64,000 bases of DNA from a virus. The stretch's first letter is position 1, and every line of letters begins with the position of its first letter. The stretch spans positions 233,165 to 297,164 of IMG/VR virus record IMGVR_UViG_3300048121_001678. One strand, written 5' to 3'. Under the pieces are notes generated by a model. The model saw only the letters and a list, made by a program, of their open reading frames with translations, was not told where the DNA came from and searched no databases. The position numbers and the translations under genes were made by a program. Of this stretch, positions 16,400 through 25,114 are shown piece by piece.

Positions 16400-16731
16400 A
16401 ATAACTGAATTAATACGACACAAAGACATAATGATAGTGAAACAGCATTCTTCATAGTTAACGTCTCACCTAAAATAACATAACTTAAAAATAACATCAC
16501 TAATATCCCTAAACTAAATTGTAGTAGTCTCGCACTCCAAGCAGTTCCCATTGATGAATATGCAAATCGTGCCCCATAAATAAATAAGTAAGATAAGGGT
16601 ACACCTAAAAATACCGCATTAAACCAAACATTCTCTTTAAACCATGGATATTTAACCTGAGCAAATTGCTGAAACCACGCACCGACCTGTGCGATTAAAA
16701 GTAATGATATTGCAAGTAATGTCTCTTTCAT
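16390..16731 (-). CDS. Four-TM small membrane protein, DMT/EamA-like half
   Basis: 113 residues with four hydrophobic helices. The sequence FLGVPLSYLFIYGARFAYSSMG, then WSARLLQFSLGI and a conserved G-E-T after helix 3, resembles half-size drug/metabolite transporter proteins found in Bacteroidota and some phages. Possible small-molecule transporter; substrate unknown. Confidence 0.72.
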   Translation of the reverse strand: MKETLLAISLLLIAQVGAWFQQFAQVKYPWFKENVWFNAVFLGVPLSYLFIYGARFAYSSMGTAWSARLLQFSLGILVMLFLSYVILGETLTMKNAVSLSLCLCVVLIQLLWK

Positions 16732-16770
16732 TACTACAAATATATAAAAATAAAAAGAAACATCAAAACT

Positions 16771-16935
16771 TTAGTCTGATGTTTCCCCATACATTAACTC
16801 TTGTAAGTCTTCTAAATACTCATTATCGTAGTCCCAATCATAGAATGCTGATGCATCAAAAGGTGCTTCGTCCAAAGAGTGTTTTTCTGGTCGTACAAGA
16901 GTTGTTATTTTAAAATAACTAACTCTGTCTTTCAT
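16771..16935 (-). CDS. Unknown small protein
   Basis: 54 residues. A clean frame starting MKDRVSYFKITTLV and ending in an acidic tail (DWDYDNEYLEDLQELMYGE). No family recognised; called because it fills the gap with phage-like codon use and the same orientation as its neighbours. TATTTAT lies on the coding strand at 16971-16965. Confidence 0.55.
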   Translation of the reverse strand: MKDRVSYFKITTLVRPEKHSLDEAPFDASAFYDWDYDNEYLEDLQELMYGETSD

Positions 16936-17021
16936 AAAAATTAGGGGATTTTGGTCCGTTACTAATAAATACTCAGAACAGAAAGATAAAGATGTAAAAA
17001 ATGATGAAATTATTAACTATT

Positions 17022-17441
17022 TTATTCAGGGAAATAATTATAGGTATAACTAAAGGTAGCCTTACCATTTTTTTCACCTTCAAAACCCCATTCATATTCA
17101 GATGACTTGAAATAACCAACCATATCGTCACTGTCATCAATAGGGGTAAACCTTTTTACGAACTCACCGTCTTGACCAATTTCAATACCTGTAAAGAAAT
17201 TAAATTGTTTGTCGTCACATTCGTTAACTGCTCTCATGTAAACACCAACGTCAGGGTCTGATACATCAAATACGTATTCAGTATCAAAATTAACCTCAGC
17301 GGCACTATCATTATCACCAAACCATGAAATGGCGACATTACTAATCTTTGGGTCGGAATTACGTCCATGTTTGGTTTGGTAAACATATAACATCACCTGT
17401 AAAGATGATTTCACATTATTTTCAAATACTTTCTTATCCAT
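17022..17441 (-). CDS. Unknown acidic protein
   Basis: 139 residues, beta-rich and acidic, ending in an aromatic strand (FSYTYNYFPE). Overlaps the end of the metalloprotease-like gene at 17434 by 8 nt, so it is the downstream member of a two-gene unit. No domain recognised. Confidence 0.7.
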   Translation of the reverse strand: MDKKVFENNVKSSLQVMLYVYQTKHGRNSDPKISNVAISWFGDNDSAAEVNFDTEYVFDVSDPDVGVYMRAVNECDDKQFNFFTGIEIGQDGEFVKRFTPIDDSDDMVGYFKSSEYEWGFEGEKNGKATFSYTYNYFPE

Positions 17442-18240
17442 ACTTCTTTTTATATTCGTCAGTTAAAAATGACACTAACTCCTCAACATCCTCGTCAGAA
17501 AGTTGATGAATCTCTTTATTTCTATTGAACCATCCTTGGATAACTTGCTTTGGTGGTTGTTTTCTTAATTTAACTATTCTTCTAAATCCTGAAACTTCAG
17601 CAGGTACTTCGTGGTCTTGTTTATAGTAATCTTTATCTGTCGGAGTTTCTTTATCTTCGTCTTTTACAACATCTCTATACCCAAATTCTTGTAATACATG
17701 CTCCATTTCGTGAGCAATAATATCATTTAAGTCTGCAACTAAATCATAATATGCTTCAGGAAACTTTGTTGGATTCATAGTTAACCTAACGTCAATCTCA
17801 TCACCATCTTCTGCGGTATTACCGTCAATCAAGTAATCACCATTAATAGACATGTCCTCATTGACCGTTAACTCAACACTAAATGTTGGTATTTTAGGAA
17901 AGATGTATAACATCCCCTCACTACCTGACACCTCTTCAGGTAAAAAATAGTGACCTGGACCTTTTTTAACTAACCCCAACAAATCCCTAACTACTGTCCT
18001 AACAGGTAAATCGAGTTTAGAGCCTTCAGTTATTAGCGAGTCAGATTTAATAGACTCAAAGATTTGAGTTTTAAGTTTATCAATAATCATTTGGGGATTA
18101 TCGTCCTCATAAAATGCGGTTTTTATTCTGAAGTAATTTTTCCTTAGTTGGTATTTAACCATCTTTGGACTTGCACCCATCTCAGATAGTTCATCCGCAA
18201 TTCCCATTAAATAATCATTAAATTCTGGTCCCATAAACAT
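17434..18240 (-). CDS. HExxH metalloprotease-like protein
   Basis: 268 residues. IIAHEMEHVLQEFG (near residues 176-190) is a zincin-type H-E-x-x-H motif. A DHEVPAEVSGF stretch near residue 220 may provide the third ligand (Glu). Upstream near residue 73 lies SLITEG, another hydrophobic-x-Glu/Gly site that could be a prohead-protease cut. The start is ambiguous between Met1 and Met3. Candidate virion-associated peptidase; substrate unknown. TATTTAT elements lie at 18261-18255 and 18245-18239 on the coding strand. Confidence 0.75.
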   Translation of the reverse strand: MFMGPEFNDYLMGIADELSEMGASPKMVKYQLRKNYFRIKTAFYEDDNPQMIIDKLKTQIFESIKSDSLITEGSKLDLPVRTVVRDLLGLVKKGPGHYFLPEEVSGSEGMLYIFPKIPTFSVELTVNEDMSINGDYLIDGNTAEDGDEIDVRLTMNPTKFPEAYYDLVADLNDIIAHEMEHVLQEFGYRDVVKDEDKETPTDKDYYKQDHEVPAEVSGFRRIVKLRKQPPKQVIQGWFNRNKEIHQLSDEDVEELVSFLTDEYKKKYG

Positions 18241-18261
18241 AAATAGTCTAAAATATAAATA

Positions 18262-18714
18262 TCACAACGCGTTTAATCTATACTTAAAAGAAAGACCAAT
18301 ACCAAAATTAATTTCCTGAGATATATTCATCATCAAAGAAACGTCGGTCATTCTATTGTTTTGAGTTAACATTTTTAGTGGGTGAAAACGAACTAAGAAA
18401 TTAGGTATAACCTCATAATCACTTCCCGTTCCCCATAGGATAGTTCCACCACCACCTAAGTTCACACTATTCTGAAATAAGGCTACATTCACACCTAAAG
18501 TATTTGGTATCCCGTATCTATAGTCCGATTGATTTAGAATCTGTGATGCCTCCCACATAGTATACAACCCAAAGGGACTATATTCTGTGGTTAGGTTAAT
18601 ATTATCAGTACATAGGACTACCGTCTCAGTTGCAGGGATAAACCCGATGGTTGATGATTGTGAGTATACTTTAATACTCAACAATAAAAGTAATGTTACT
18701 ATTGTCTGTTTCAT
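18262..18714 (-). CDS. Secreted outer-membrane-type protein
   Basis: 150 residues. Signal peptide MKQTIVTLLLLLSIKVYS before Q-S-S, then beta-rich sequence with a terminal strand FGIGLSFKYRLNAL typical of outer-membrane barrels. Looks like a Bacteroidota envelope protein. A phage copy could mask or replace a receptor; speculative. Confidence 0.7.
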   Translation of the reverse strand: MKQTIVTLLLLLSIKVYSQSSTIGFIPATETVVLCTDNINLTTEYSPFGLYTMWEASQILNQSDYRYGIPNTLGVNVALFQNSVNLGGGGTILWGTGSDYEVIPNFLVRFHPLKMLTQNNRMTDVSLMMNISQEINFGIGLSFKYRLNAL

Positions 18715-18755
18715 AAAATTTATCTATTATCTACAAATATACTAAAAAAAATCAA

Positions 18756-18905
18756 ATGGGACTACTAAAAGAATATTTTTTGAATAATTTACCAAACGAC
18801 GACGATGTATTAGAAAAAATGTATTATCTTTGTCTCGAAGAACAGGAATACTATGAACAATCTGAAAGACATAAATACTATGAACAATCTGAAAGACATA
18901 TTTAA
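18756..18905 (+). CDS. Possible small Glu/Tyr-rich protein overlapping the next gene start
   Basis: 49 codons starting MGLLKEYFLNNLPNDDD and ending with a duplicated KYYEQSERH unit created by the 27-bp tandem repeat. It spans the TATCTTTG promoter-like box at 18825-18832 and overlaps the gene at 18853 in another frame. It may be real or a by-product of the duplication. Confidence 0.35.
   Translation: MGLLKEYFLNNLPNDDDVLEKMYYLCLEEQEYYEQSERHKYYEQSERHI
18847..18900. repeat. 27-bp tandem duplication at a start codon
   Basis: Positions 18847-18873 and 18874-18900 are identical 27-mers, each containing an ATG. The gene at 18853 therefore has two equivalent start codons and a doubled MNNLKDI. Confidence 0.9.
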
Positions 18906-19311
18906 GAAGGAACTACAACTCAAAGGTGATAAAGCATTGTTGGATGCTCGATATATGGGTATTGGACACGATGATATCTTTACCGTATACGATGAGTTAG
19001 GTATGGACCTCCCAATCAAGCTTATACAAAACTCTCTTCGATGGGGTCCTACTGAAAGAGGTTGGGGTAACGGATATGTTCGTATTGCTGAGGGTCACAA
19101 ATACTACGGTATGGACTATATGGATATTCCTGCCAATGTTCATGGTGGTTTAACTTTTGGTGACCATATTATGGATAGTAATACATGGTCCGATGGATAC
19201 TGGGTGGGATTTGATACCGCTCATTACGGAGATAACTCAGACATTTGGACCATAGATACGGTATCTGATGAGACCATAGATTTATTTAATCAAATCTACG
19301 GATTGAGTTAA
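18853..19311 (+). CDS. Conserved phage hypothetical protein (GFDTAHYGD family)
   Basis: 152 residues from the first ATG, or 143 from the second at 18880; the two starts are copies made by the tandem repeat. The core GNGYVRIAEGHKYYGMDY, VHGGLTFG and WVGFDTAHYGD matches a family I recall in many tailed phages and plasmids, function unknown; conserved His and Asp hint at metal binding. Followed by a terminator. Confidence 0.82.
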   Translation: MNNLKDINTMNNLKDIFKKELQLKGDKALLDARYMGIGHDDIFTVYDELGMDLPIKLIQNSLRWGPTERGWGNGYVRIAEGHKYYGMDYMDIPANVHGGLTFGDHIMDSNTWSDGYWVGFDTAHYGDNSDIWTIDTVSDETIDLFNQIYGLS

Positions 19312-19316
19312 TTTAC

Positions 19317-19344
19317 AAAGGGGGCTTTACAGTCCCCTTTTTTT
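19317..19344 (+). terminator. Intrinsic terminator
   Basis: AAAGGGG / CCCCTTT stem with a ten-nt loop followed by T7. Confidence 0.85.
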
Positions 19345-19373
19345 ATCCTACTTATTAGGGAAACTTTATACAT

Positions 19374-19976
19374 ATGAAATGCAAACTATTATCGAAAACA
19401 TTATTGTTTGGTCTATTACTATTGCTTGGTTCGGGTACCTTATTTGGGCAGACCGTAAAAATAATAAAAACAGACATCTTTGAGGTTGAGTACTCAGAAG
19501 AATTAGAACAACCATTAAAACTCATATACACCGTAGAATGTCCTTTGGGTGATGCATCTCGTAGTGGTTTAGACTTTAGGAAATACGAAGGAGTAAAAAC
19601 ATCCGATAACGATGATTACAGTAATAACGTATATGACAAAGGTCACTTAGCACCTGCGGCAGCATTCAATTGTGACAGAGAGATGGTCAGGTCCACATTC
19701 ACATATATTAACTGTGCATTACAACACGAAGGTCTTAATCGTGGCCCATGGAAAGAGTTAGAGAGGTTCGAAAGAAACTTGGCAAAGATTTACCCTGAAG
19801 TAATAGTTCTAATTACCGTTAACTTCGAGGAAATACCTGAAAGAGTACCAGGTGGGGCAGCAATACCCACATCGTTTACCAAAGAAATTCACTTTGATGA
19901 CCGTACTATTAAATTTTTATTTCCCAATCAAGATGTTGCTGGCGAAGATTGGGTAAACTTTTTAGTTATATATTAA
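19374..19976 (+). CDS. Secreted non-specific DNA/RNA endonuclease (NUC1/beta-beta-alpha metal)
   Basis: 200 residues. A signal peptide (LLFGLLLLLGSGTLFG before Q) is followed by the nuclease signature YDKGHLAPAAAF (D-K-G-H at 88-91, histidine general base). Then come FTYINCALQ and LNRGPWKELE, whose Asn122 is the usual metal ligand. Predicted periplasmic or extracellular Mg-dependent nuclease. In a phage it could degrade incoming DNA of competitors or scavenge nucleotides; inference. First gene of a long rightward block with overlapping genes. Confidence 0.9.
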   Translation: MKCKLLSKTLLFGLLLLLGSGTLFGQTVKIIKTDIFEVEYSEELEQPLKLIYTVECPLGDASRSGLDFRKYEGVKTSDNDDYSNNVYDKGHLAPAAAFNCDREMVRSTFTYINCALQHEGLNRGPWKELERFERNLAKIYPEVIVLITVNFEEIPERVPGGAAIPTSFTKEIHFDDRTIKFLFPNQDVAGEDWVNFLVIY

Positions 19977-20359
19977 TGGAATTAATCACCACACACCCAA
20001 TAAAAAAATCTGATTTAGGATTTCACGCCAATCTATTTGGTGGTAAACTTTTGGCATGGTTAGATGCCGCTGGTGCAGCATTTGCAATGGAAACTTGTGA
20101 TACTCCTCGAATGGTGACTATAAAAATTGATGAATGTATTTTTAAGAAACCAGCAAAAGAGGGTCAAATGATAAAAATATATGGTGGAGTAGATAAGATT
20201 GGTAATACATCAATAACACTTTATTTAGAGGCAAGAGCACATAATGTTTATAGTGGGCAACAGAGTGTAATACTATCGACTAACATTACATTTGTCCGTA
20301 TTGATGAAAACGGAGACCCTATTCCAATTTCGGATAGAGTTAGAAATAAATTTATATGA
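19976..20359 (+). CDS. Hotdog-fold acyl-CoA thioesterase (YciA-like)
   Basis: 127 residues from ATG 19976, which overlaps the nuclease stop (TAATG); an upstream ATG at 19949 lies in the nuclease frame. The helix FHANLFGGKLLAWLDAAGA followed by the MVTIKIDECIF strand is typical of the acyl-CoA thioester hydrolase hotdog family. It would hydrolyse acyl-CoA. Rarely seen in phages; role unknown, perhaps lipid or surface remodelling. Confidence 0.88.
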   Translation: MELITTHPIKKSDLGFHANLFGGKLLAWLDAAGAAFAMETCDTPRMVTIKIDECIFKKPAKEGQMIKIYGGVDKIGNTSITLYLEARAHNVYSGQQSVILSTNITFVRIDENGDPIPISDRVRNKFI

Positions 20360-20763
20360 GTATGATAAAAAAAGGAGTAATAGCGGGTAATTTTGATGTA
20401 CTACATCCTGGTTATATTAAGATGTTTAATGAGGCATCAGATAATTGTGATTGTTTAGTGGTACTACTTCATGATGACCCTTCAATCGAAAGACCAGAAA
20501 AGTTAAAACCTATCCTTTCCGTAAAAGAAAGAACAGAGATGTTGGAGTCACTTCGTAGTATTTGTAAAGTTGTTACTTACACATATGAAAGTCAATTACT
20601 AAATTTATTAGAAAATGGTGATTTCAGTATTCGATTTTTAGGTGATGACTATAAGGGAAAAAAGTTTACTGGCGATAATTTAGATATTGAGATTTATTAT
20701 ATTAATAGGGACCATGGTTGGAGCACCACTAAGTTTAAAAATTTAATAAGTAAAACATTATGA
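20356..20763 (+). CDS. Cytidylyltransferase-like (TagD/RfaE2 type)
   Basis: 135 residues. The nucleotidyltransferase signatures are GNFDVLHPGYIKMF (H-x-G-Y in place of the usual H-x-G-H), LHDDPSI and STTKFKNLI, the I-S-T-T-x-I-R-like helix. Likely joins CMP or AMP to a phosphorylated sugar or alcohol. The H to Y change at the second histidine may alter catalysis. Overlaps both neighbours by 4 nt. Confidence 0.87.
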   Translation: MSMIKKGVIAGNFDVLHPGYIKMFNEASDNCDCLVVLLHDDPSIERPEKLKPILSVKERTEMLESLRSICKVVTYTYESQLLNLLENGDFSIRFLGDDYKGKKFTGDNLDIEIYYINRDHGWSTTKFKNLISKTL

Positions 20764-21311
20764 AAACATTTGTTGAAATAGGCTCATGTGATTTTAATAC
20801 TTTAAGAGTATTATGTGATGATGGGTGGAAAGGAATAATGGTTGACCCATATAAACCATATTTGGATAATATTGAAAGTCATGAAAATTTGACCAAAGTA
20901 AATAAGGCTGTAGGTCTTTATAATGGTAAAGTTAAATTTAAGAAATTAAAAGATGACTACATTAAGGAAATGGGTGATACCGATTTAAAAGGTATGGGTA
21001 CAATCACTAATGTGACTACACTTGAAACATTTAGTGGGTTTAATGACCATATTGAAACATATGATGTTGATTTAATTACTTTTGATAGTATGTTAAGTTC
21101 ATTAAATGTAACGACAATTGATTACTTAAAAATAGATACTGAAGGAATGGATTTTGACATTTTAAAAAGTATTGATTATACTAAGTTCAACATAAACATC
21201 ATTAGGATGGAACACACCTACTGTGACGACAAATTAGTCATCGACTTTTTGAATCATAACGGTTACCACTGTGAACTATTTAAAAATGATATAATTGCAA
21301 TAAAAAAATAA
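20760..21311 (+). CDS. FkbM-family methyltransferase-like protein
   Basis: 183 residues. TFVEIGSCDFNTLRVL replaces the usual glycine-rich SAM loop; VDLITFDSMLSSLNV and DYLKIDTEGMDFDILKSI are the FkbM hallmark (D-T-E-G). Predicted SAM-dependent O-methyltransferase acting on a sugar or similar. Part of the surface/metabolite block. Confidence 0.85.
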   Translation: MKTFVEIGSCDFNTLRVLCDDGWKGIMVDPYKPYLDNIESHENLTKVNKAVGLYNGKVKFKKLKDDYIKEMGDTDLKGMGTITNVTTLETFSGFNDHIETYDVDLITFDSMLSSLNVTTIDYLKIDTEGMDFDILKSIDYTKFNINIIRMEHTYCDDKLVIDFLNHNGYHCELFKNDIIAIKK

Positions 21312-21315
21312 TAAA

Positions 21316-21747
21316 ATGGCAGTAAAACAAGGAGACACTATTAAAGTGCACTACACAGGAAAACTTACTGATGGTTCAGAATTTGACTCATCACGTAAAA
21401 GAAATGAACCTATTCAATTTGACGCAGGAAAAGGTCAAATGATTGCAGGTTTTGATGAAGCAGTTATGGGAATGGAAGTCGGTGATGTAAAAACCGTAGA
21501 TATCCCATCAAAAATGGCATATGGAGAGCAAAATCCAGAAGCATTCATGCCGGTAACAAAAGATAACTTTCCACCTGAATTCGAATTCGTTGTTGGTGAA
21601 ATGGTTCAAGGTCAGACAGAGAATGGACAACCACTACAGGCAATAATTTTAGAAGTTAAGGATAATGAAGTTATCTTAGATTTTAATCACCCATTAGCGG
21701 GACAAGATTTAAACTTTGAAATCGAATTAGTAGAAGTCGTAAGTTAA
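21316..21747 (+). CDS. FKBP-type peptidyl-prolyl isomerase, SlyD-like
   Basis: 143 residues. FKBP strands VKQGDTIKVHYTGKL and GSEFDSSR, then GKGQMIAGFDEAVMGM, VGDVKTVDIP and AYGE; an IF-type insert follows and the protein ends DFNHPLAGQDLNFEIELVEV, diagnostic of SlyD-like chaperone isomerases. It lacks the His-rich metal tail. Cytoplasmic folding helper; unusual in phages. Confidence 0.93.
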   Translation: MAVKQGDTIKVHYTGKLTDGSEFDSSRKRNEPIQFDAGKGQMIAGFDEAVMGMEVGDVKTVDIPSKMAYGEQNPEAFMPVTKDNFPPEFEFVVGEMVQGQTENGQPLQAIILEVKDNEVILDFNHPLAGQDLNFEIELVEVVS

Positions 21748-21748
21748 T

Positions 21749-22207
21749 ATGGTTTATTGGTTCACAGGACAACCCGCACATGGTAAAACCATATTGGGGA
21801 GGAAACTAGTTTCTCACTTGAAGGAGAAAAACAAGAACCTATCTAAGTTAGTATTTCATTTGGATGGTGACCACTTAAGAGAAATAACACACAATAAAGA
21901 TTATTCTGAGCAAGGACGTATTAATAATGTCCGAAACGCCCAAATGATATGTGATTATTTACATATACATAATTGTGATGTAGTAGTATCTTTAGTGGCA
22001 CCATACAAATGGTTACGAGATGAGTTTAAAGAAAGAAATTCTGGAGATGTTACTGAAATCTATGTTCACACTACCGAACCTAGAGAAAGGGACCATTTCA
22101 AAGTAGACGGTTATGAACCACCTACTGAAAACTTCACAGATGTTGATACAACATTGGATGACCCTGATATGTCATTCGTAAAATTAATATCTAAATTAAA
22201 TTTATGA
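21749..22207 (+). CDS. Adenylylsulfate kinase-like P-loop kinase (CysC-like)
   Basis: 152 residues. P-loop GQPAHGKT at 6-13, FHLDGDHLRE, GRINNVRNAQ and VSLVAPYKWLRDEFKE follow the CysC pattern. No ATP sulfurylase is visible here. CysC-like enzymes can act on other substrates: Campylobacter Cj1415, annotated as CysC, is a cytidine diphosphoramidate kinase in capsule modification. Since a nucleotidyltransferase lies two genes downstream, an activated surface substituent is as likely as PAPS. Confidence 0.85.
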   Translation: MVYWFTGQPAHGKTILGRKLVSHLKEKNKNLSKLVFHLDGDHLREITHNKDYSEQGRINNVRNAQMICDYLHIHNCDVVVSLVAPYKWLRDEFKERNSGDVTEIYVHTTEPRERDHFKVDGYEPPTENFTDVDTTLDDPDMSFVKLISKLNL

Positions 22208-22575
22208 TGGAAAAAAAATCAACGATATTTTGTGATATTGATGGTACCATCTTTAAGTACAGAAAATTTGAAACCTATGAGTCTTCATCACCTGAAGTTT
22301 GTCCAAACGTAAAGGAGAAACTTCATCAATGGAAAGATGAGGGACATATGATTATATTAACCACCGCAAGACCTATTGACATGTATTTACACACAGAAAA
22401 AGAGTTAGCGGTGAATGACATTCCATATGACCGATTAATTATGGAAATAGAAAGAGGTCCAAGGGTTTTAATTAACGATATGGACCCAAATAAACCAGGT
22501 CAAAGAGCGATGGGAGTAAACCTAATTAGAAATGAAGGTTTTGAGGGGGTAGATTGGACCGAATACGGACTATAA
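22204..22575 (+). CDS. HAD-family phosphatase
   Basis: 123 residues. Motif I FCDIDGTIF, motif II ILTTARP and motif IV INDMDP are present, without a cap domain. Predicted Mg-dependent phosphatase on a small substrate; in surface clusters such proteins act on sugar or polyol phosphates. Confidence 0.87.
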   Translation: MMEKKSTIFCDIDGTIFKYRKFETYESSSPEVCPNVKEKLHQWKDEGHMIILTTARPIDMYLHTEKELAVNDIPYDRLIMEIERGPRVLINDMDPNKPGQRAMGVNLIRNEGFEGVDWTEYGL

Positions 22576-22584
22576 CTAAAAAAT

Positions 22585-22977
22585 ATGAAAGAATGGACTA
22601 AAAATGTACATATTGAATCCTCAATACCCTCGAGAGATGGTCAATATGCAATGTTTGTGGGTCGATGGCAACCACTACACAAAGGTCATCAAGAATTATT
22701 TAAACAAGCAATGGATGAGGGTAAAAATATACTTATATGTATAAGGGACGGTAAACCAAATGATAAGAACCCATTTACCTCAACTGAAGTAAGGGAGAAT
22801 ATTATGAATCATTACTCTTCTGAAGTAGAATCAGGTAAGGTACAAGTTATGGTAATTCCTGACATTTGCTCTATCGAGTTTGGTAGAGGAGTTGGTTACG
22901 ATATAATAGAAAGAGTACCCCCAACTGAGATTGGTGAGATATCAGCGACTAAGATTAGAAAAGAAATGGGACTTTAA
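22585..22977 (+). CDS. Nucleotidyltransferase (HxGH superfamily)
   Basis: 130 residues. FVGRWQPLHKGHQELF carries an intact H-x-G-H, ICIRDGKP follows and ISATKIRKEMG is the C-terminal I-S-x-T/A-x-I-R motif. Resembles adenylyl- and cytidylyltransferases of the NadM/TagD type. Acceptor unknown. Last gene before a terminator. Confidence 0.87.
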   Translation: MKEWTKNVHIESSIPSRDGQYAMFVGRWQPLHKGHQELFKQAMDEGKNILICIRDGKPNDKNPFTSTEVRENIMNHYSSEVESGKVQVMVIPDICSIEFGRGVGYDIIERVPPTEIGEISATKIRKEMGL

Positions 22978-22997
22978 AACCTTTATCTAAAACAATA

Positions 22998-23027
22998 AAA
23001 GACCAATACCATGTTGGTCTTTTTTTT
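22998..23027 (+). terminator. Intrinsic terminator
   Basis: AAAGACCAA / TTGGTCTTT stem, seven-nt loop, T-run. Confidence 0.9.
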
Positions 23028-23066
23028 GTTATTAAATTTTATATCATTATAATAAAATAAGTTAAT

Positions 23067-24923
23067 ATGAATATATTAGGTATACATACGGGACATGATG
23101 CATCACTGTCATTAATAATTGACAATAAATTAGTCGCGGCAGTTTCGATGGAAAGGTTTTCAAGGGTGAAAAAAGATTGGATTATTGATAGAGAAAATTT
23201 CGATAGATTTTTAAGGTCTTGCAATGTAACACTTGACGACATTGATTATGTATCTATGGGATATTGGAATAATGATAATATGGATTTCTGTAAATTATAC
23301 TCACCAAAAGATGAAAAATACCCGTTATCAACATATAATCGAGTGCACATGGAAATTCCATTGATTAATAATATTAAGTCGTACTTTCAGGATAAACCAT
23401 GGATAGATGAAATAGAATTTCACGAAGGTAAAGGTTATACTCTACCACGAATGATTGACCGTATAAGACCACCTTTTTCTTCAAGTGACATATCACACTC
23501 AAATGCGTTTAAGATAAACTTCGTAATTGATGGATACGATAGAATCATTCCAGGGTATTTTGTTGACCATCATATTTCACACGCATCTTCATCATATTTC
23601 ACATCACCTTTTAACAAATCATCTATATTCACTGTTGACGCATCCATGCATGAACCATCATCGTGTAGTGGGTATTTTTGGGCACATGAAAATACACTTA
23701 ACATATTGAGAGGTGCTGGTTATACCTATGGTAATTTCTATGATGTGGCTACAGAGTATTGTGGTGTTGGACCAGGGACAACTAAAGCCGGTACGTTAAT
23801 GGGATTATCATCATTTGGTAATATTAGTAAAAAGGCTCAAGATAATTGGGAATGGTGGACAAGACCTTTTGACCAACGGTCAGGTACTGAAGATTCACAC
23901 TATAATGATTGGTTATTCTTACAGATTTCAGGTAAATACCCTTATGTATCATCAATTAGACCTGAAATTGAAAATAAAGAACCAGGTTACGAACATTATA
24001 ATAGAGAGTATCAAATGGTTTACACTAAAAAAGACGTTGACACTCAAGAAGTAATGGACATTGCAGCCGATATTCAGTTTATTGCTGAAAAGTCATTAGT
24101 TAAATATGTTGAAGACCTTTATAACGAGACCCATACTATATGTGACGATAATTTATGTATTGCAGGTGGTACTTTTTTAAACTGCAATGCTAACTACAAA
24201 ATCGCCACTGAAACTTCTTTTAAAAATATACATATATTTCCAGCGTGTGGTGATGATGGAATAAGTGTTGGGTCATCTCTTTATGTTTTACATGAAATAT
24301 TAAATATTGAACGTACTACTTACACTAACAGTGAAATTTCTTATTTAGGGTTTCAATACATGTATCAACCAAAAAGTAAATTTGAGTCAATAGATTACAA
24401 TGTTAATACCGTAGCAAAAAGTATTAGTGAAGGTAAAATCATATGTTGGTATCAAGGAAGGAGTGAATTTGGTCCAAGAGCGTTAGGTAATAGGTCATTT
24501 ATTTCAGACCCAAGAAAGAAAGAAATGAAAGACCAATTAAATAGTCGAGTTAAATTTAGAGAATGGTTTAGACCATTTGCACCCGTAGTTTTAAATGAAC
24601 ATAAAGAAGAGTGGTTTAATATGGATTTTGAATCTCCGTTTATGTTATATACTGTACCTTGTAAGAGACCACAGGACATACCTTCGGCAGTACATATAGA
24701 TAACACATCAAGGGTACAAACACTAAAAAAAGACGATAATGAAGAGTTCCACGAACTAATCGAAGAATTTTACAAAATAACTGGAGTACCAATAGTAATG
24801 AACACATCATTAAACGTTAAAGGACAACCAATTGTTGAGACACCTGAAGAAGCGATGGAGTTATTTGAACAATCAAATGTCGATATTCTTGTGATTAATG
24901 ATAAGATGTACTTTAAAAACTAA
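23067..24923 (+). CDS. Carbamoyltransferase, NodU/TobZ family (copy 1)
   Basis: 618 residues, full length. The N-terminal Kae1-like ATPase domain begins GIHTGHDASLSLI, with DHHISHASSSYF as the metal-binding HxxHA site and GTLMGLSSFG. The C-terminal YrdC-like domain carries WYQGRSEFGPRALGNRS, REWFRPFAPVV, DNTSRVQTL and MNTSLNVKGQPIVETPEEA. The family uses carbamoyl phosphate and ATP to O-carbamoylate sugars, antibiotics or, in some phages, hydroxymethylated DNA bases. The substrate here is not shown. All main motifs intact. Confidence 0.94.
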   Translation: MNILGIHTGHDASLSLIIDNKLVAAVSMERFSRVKKDWIIDRENFDRFLRSCNVTLDDIDYVSMGYWNNDNMDFCKLYSPKDEKYPLSTYNRVHMEIPLINNIKSYFQDKPWIDEIEFHEGKGYTLPRMIDRIRPPFSSSDISHSNAFKINFVIDGYDRIIPGYFVDHHISHASSSYFTSPFNKSSIFTVDASMHEPSSCSGYFWAHENTLNILRGAGYTYGNFYDVATEYCGVGPGTTKAGTLMGLSSFGNISKKAQDNWEWWTRPFDQRSGTEDSHYNDWLFLQISGKYPYVSSIRPEIENKEPGYEHYNREYQMVYTKKDVDTQEVMDIAADIQFIAEKSLVKYVEDLYNETHTICDDNLCIAGGTFLNCNANYKIATETSFKNIHIFPACGDDGISVGSSLYVLHEILNIERTTYTNSEISYLGFQYMYQPKSKFESIDYNVNTVAKSISEGKIICWYQGRSEFGPRALGNRSFISDPRKKEMKDQLNSRVKFREWFRPFAPVVLNEHKEEWFNMDFESPFMLYTVPCKRPQDIPSAVHIDNTSRVQTLKKDDNEEFHELIEEFYKITGVPIVMNTSLNVKGQPIVETPEEAMELFEQSNVDILVINDKMYFKN

Positions 24924-24946
24924 AAAAATAATATTAAATTAGCGTT

Positions 24947-25102
24947 ATGGAAAACAAAAGTAAGAATAAGAGACCAAAGTGGGTTGGGGACCCTTTAAAT
25001 GACTCTGATGTTGGTTATGATTCAGAATGGGAACCAAACATACCGATGGGTAGTCCAGGTCCAAGAGAACCAATTAAGACAGACAAGGAAGAAGAATTAT
25101 AA
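24947..25102 (+). CDS. Unknown small proline-rich protein
   Basis: 51 residues, hydrophilic (KWVGDPLNDSDVGYDSEW, then MGSPGPREP). Lies between the first carbamoyltransferase and the glucosaminidase in the same orientation. No family recognised. Confidence 0.55.
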   Translation: MENKSKNKRPKWVGDPLNDSDVGYDSEWEPNIPMGSPGPREPIKTDKEEEL

Positions 25103-25114
25103 AATCGTTAAAAC

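Noticed and set aside
21749-22207. Complete sulfate-activation (PAPS) pathway
   Set aside because: No ATP sulfurylase, PAPS reductase or sulfotransferase cluster is visible; only a CysC-like kinase.
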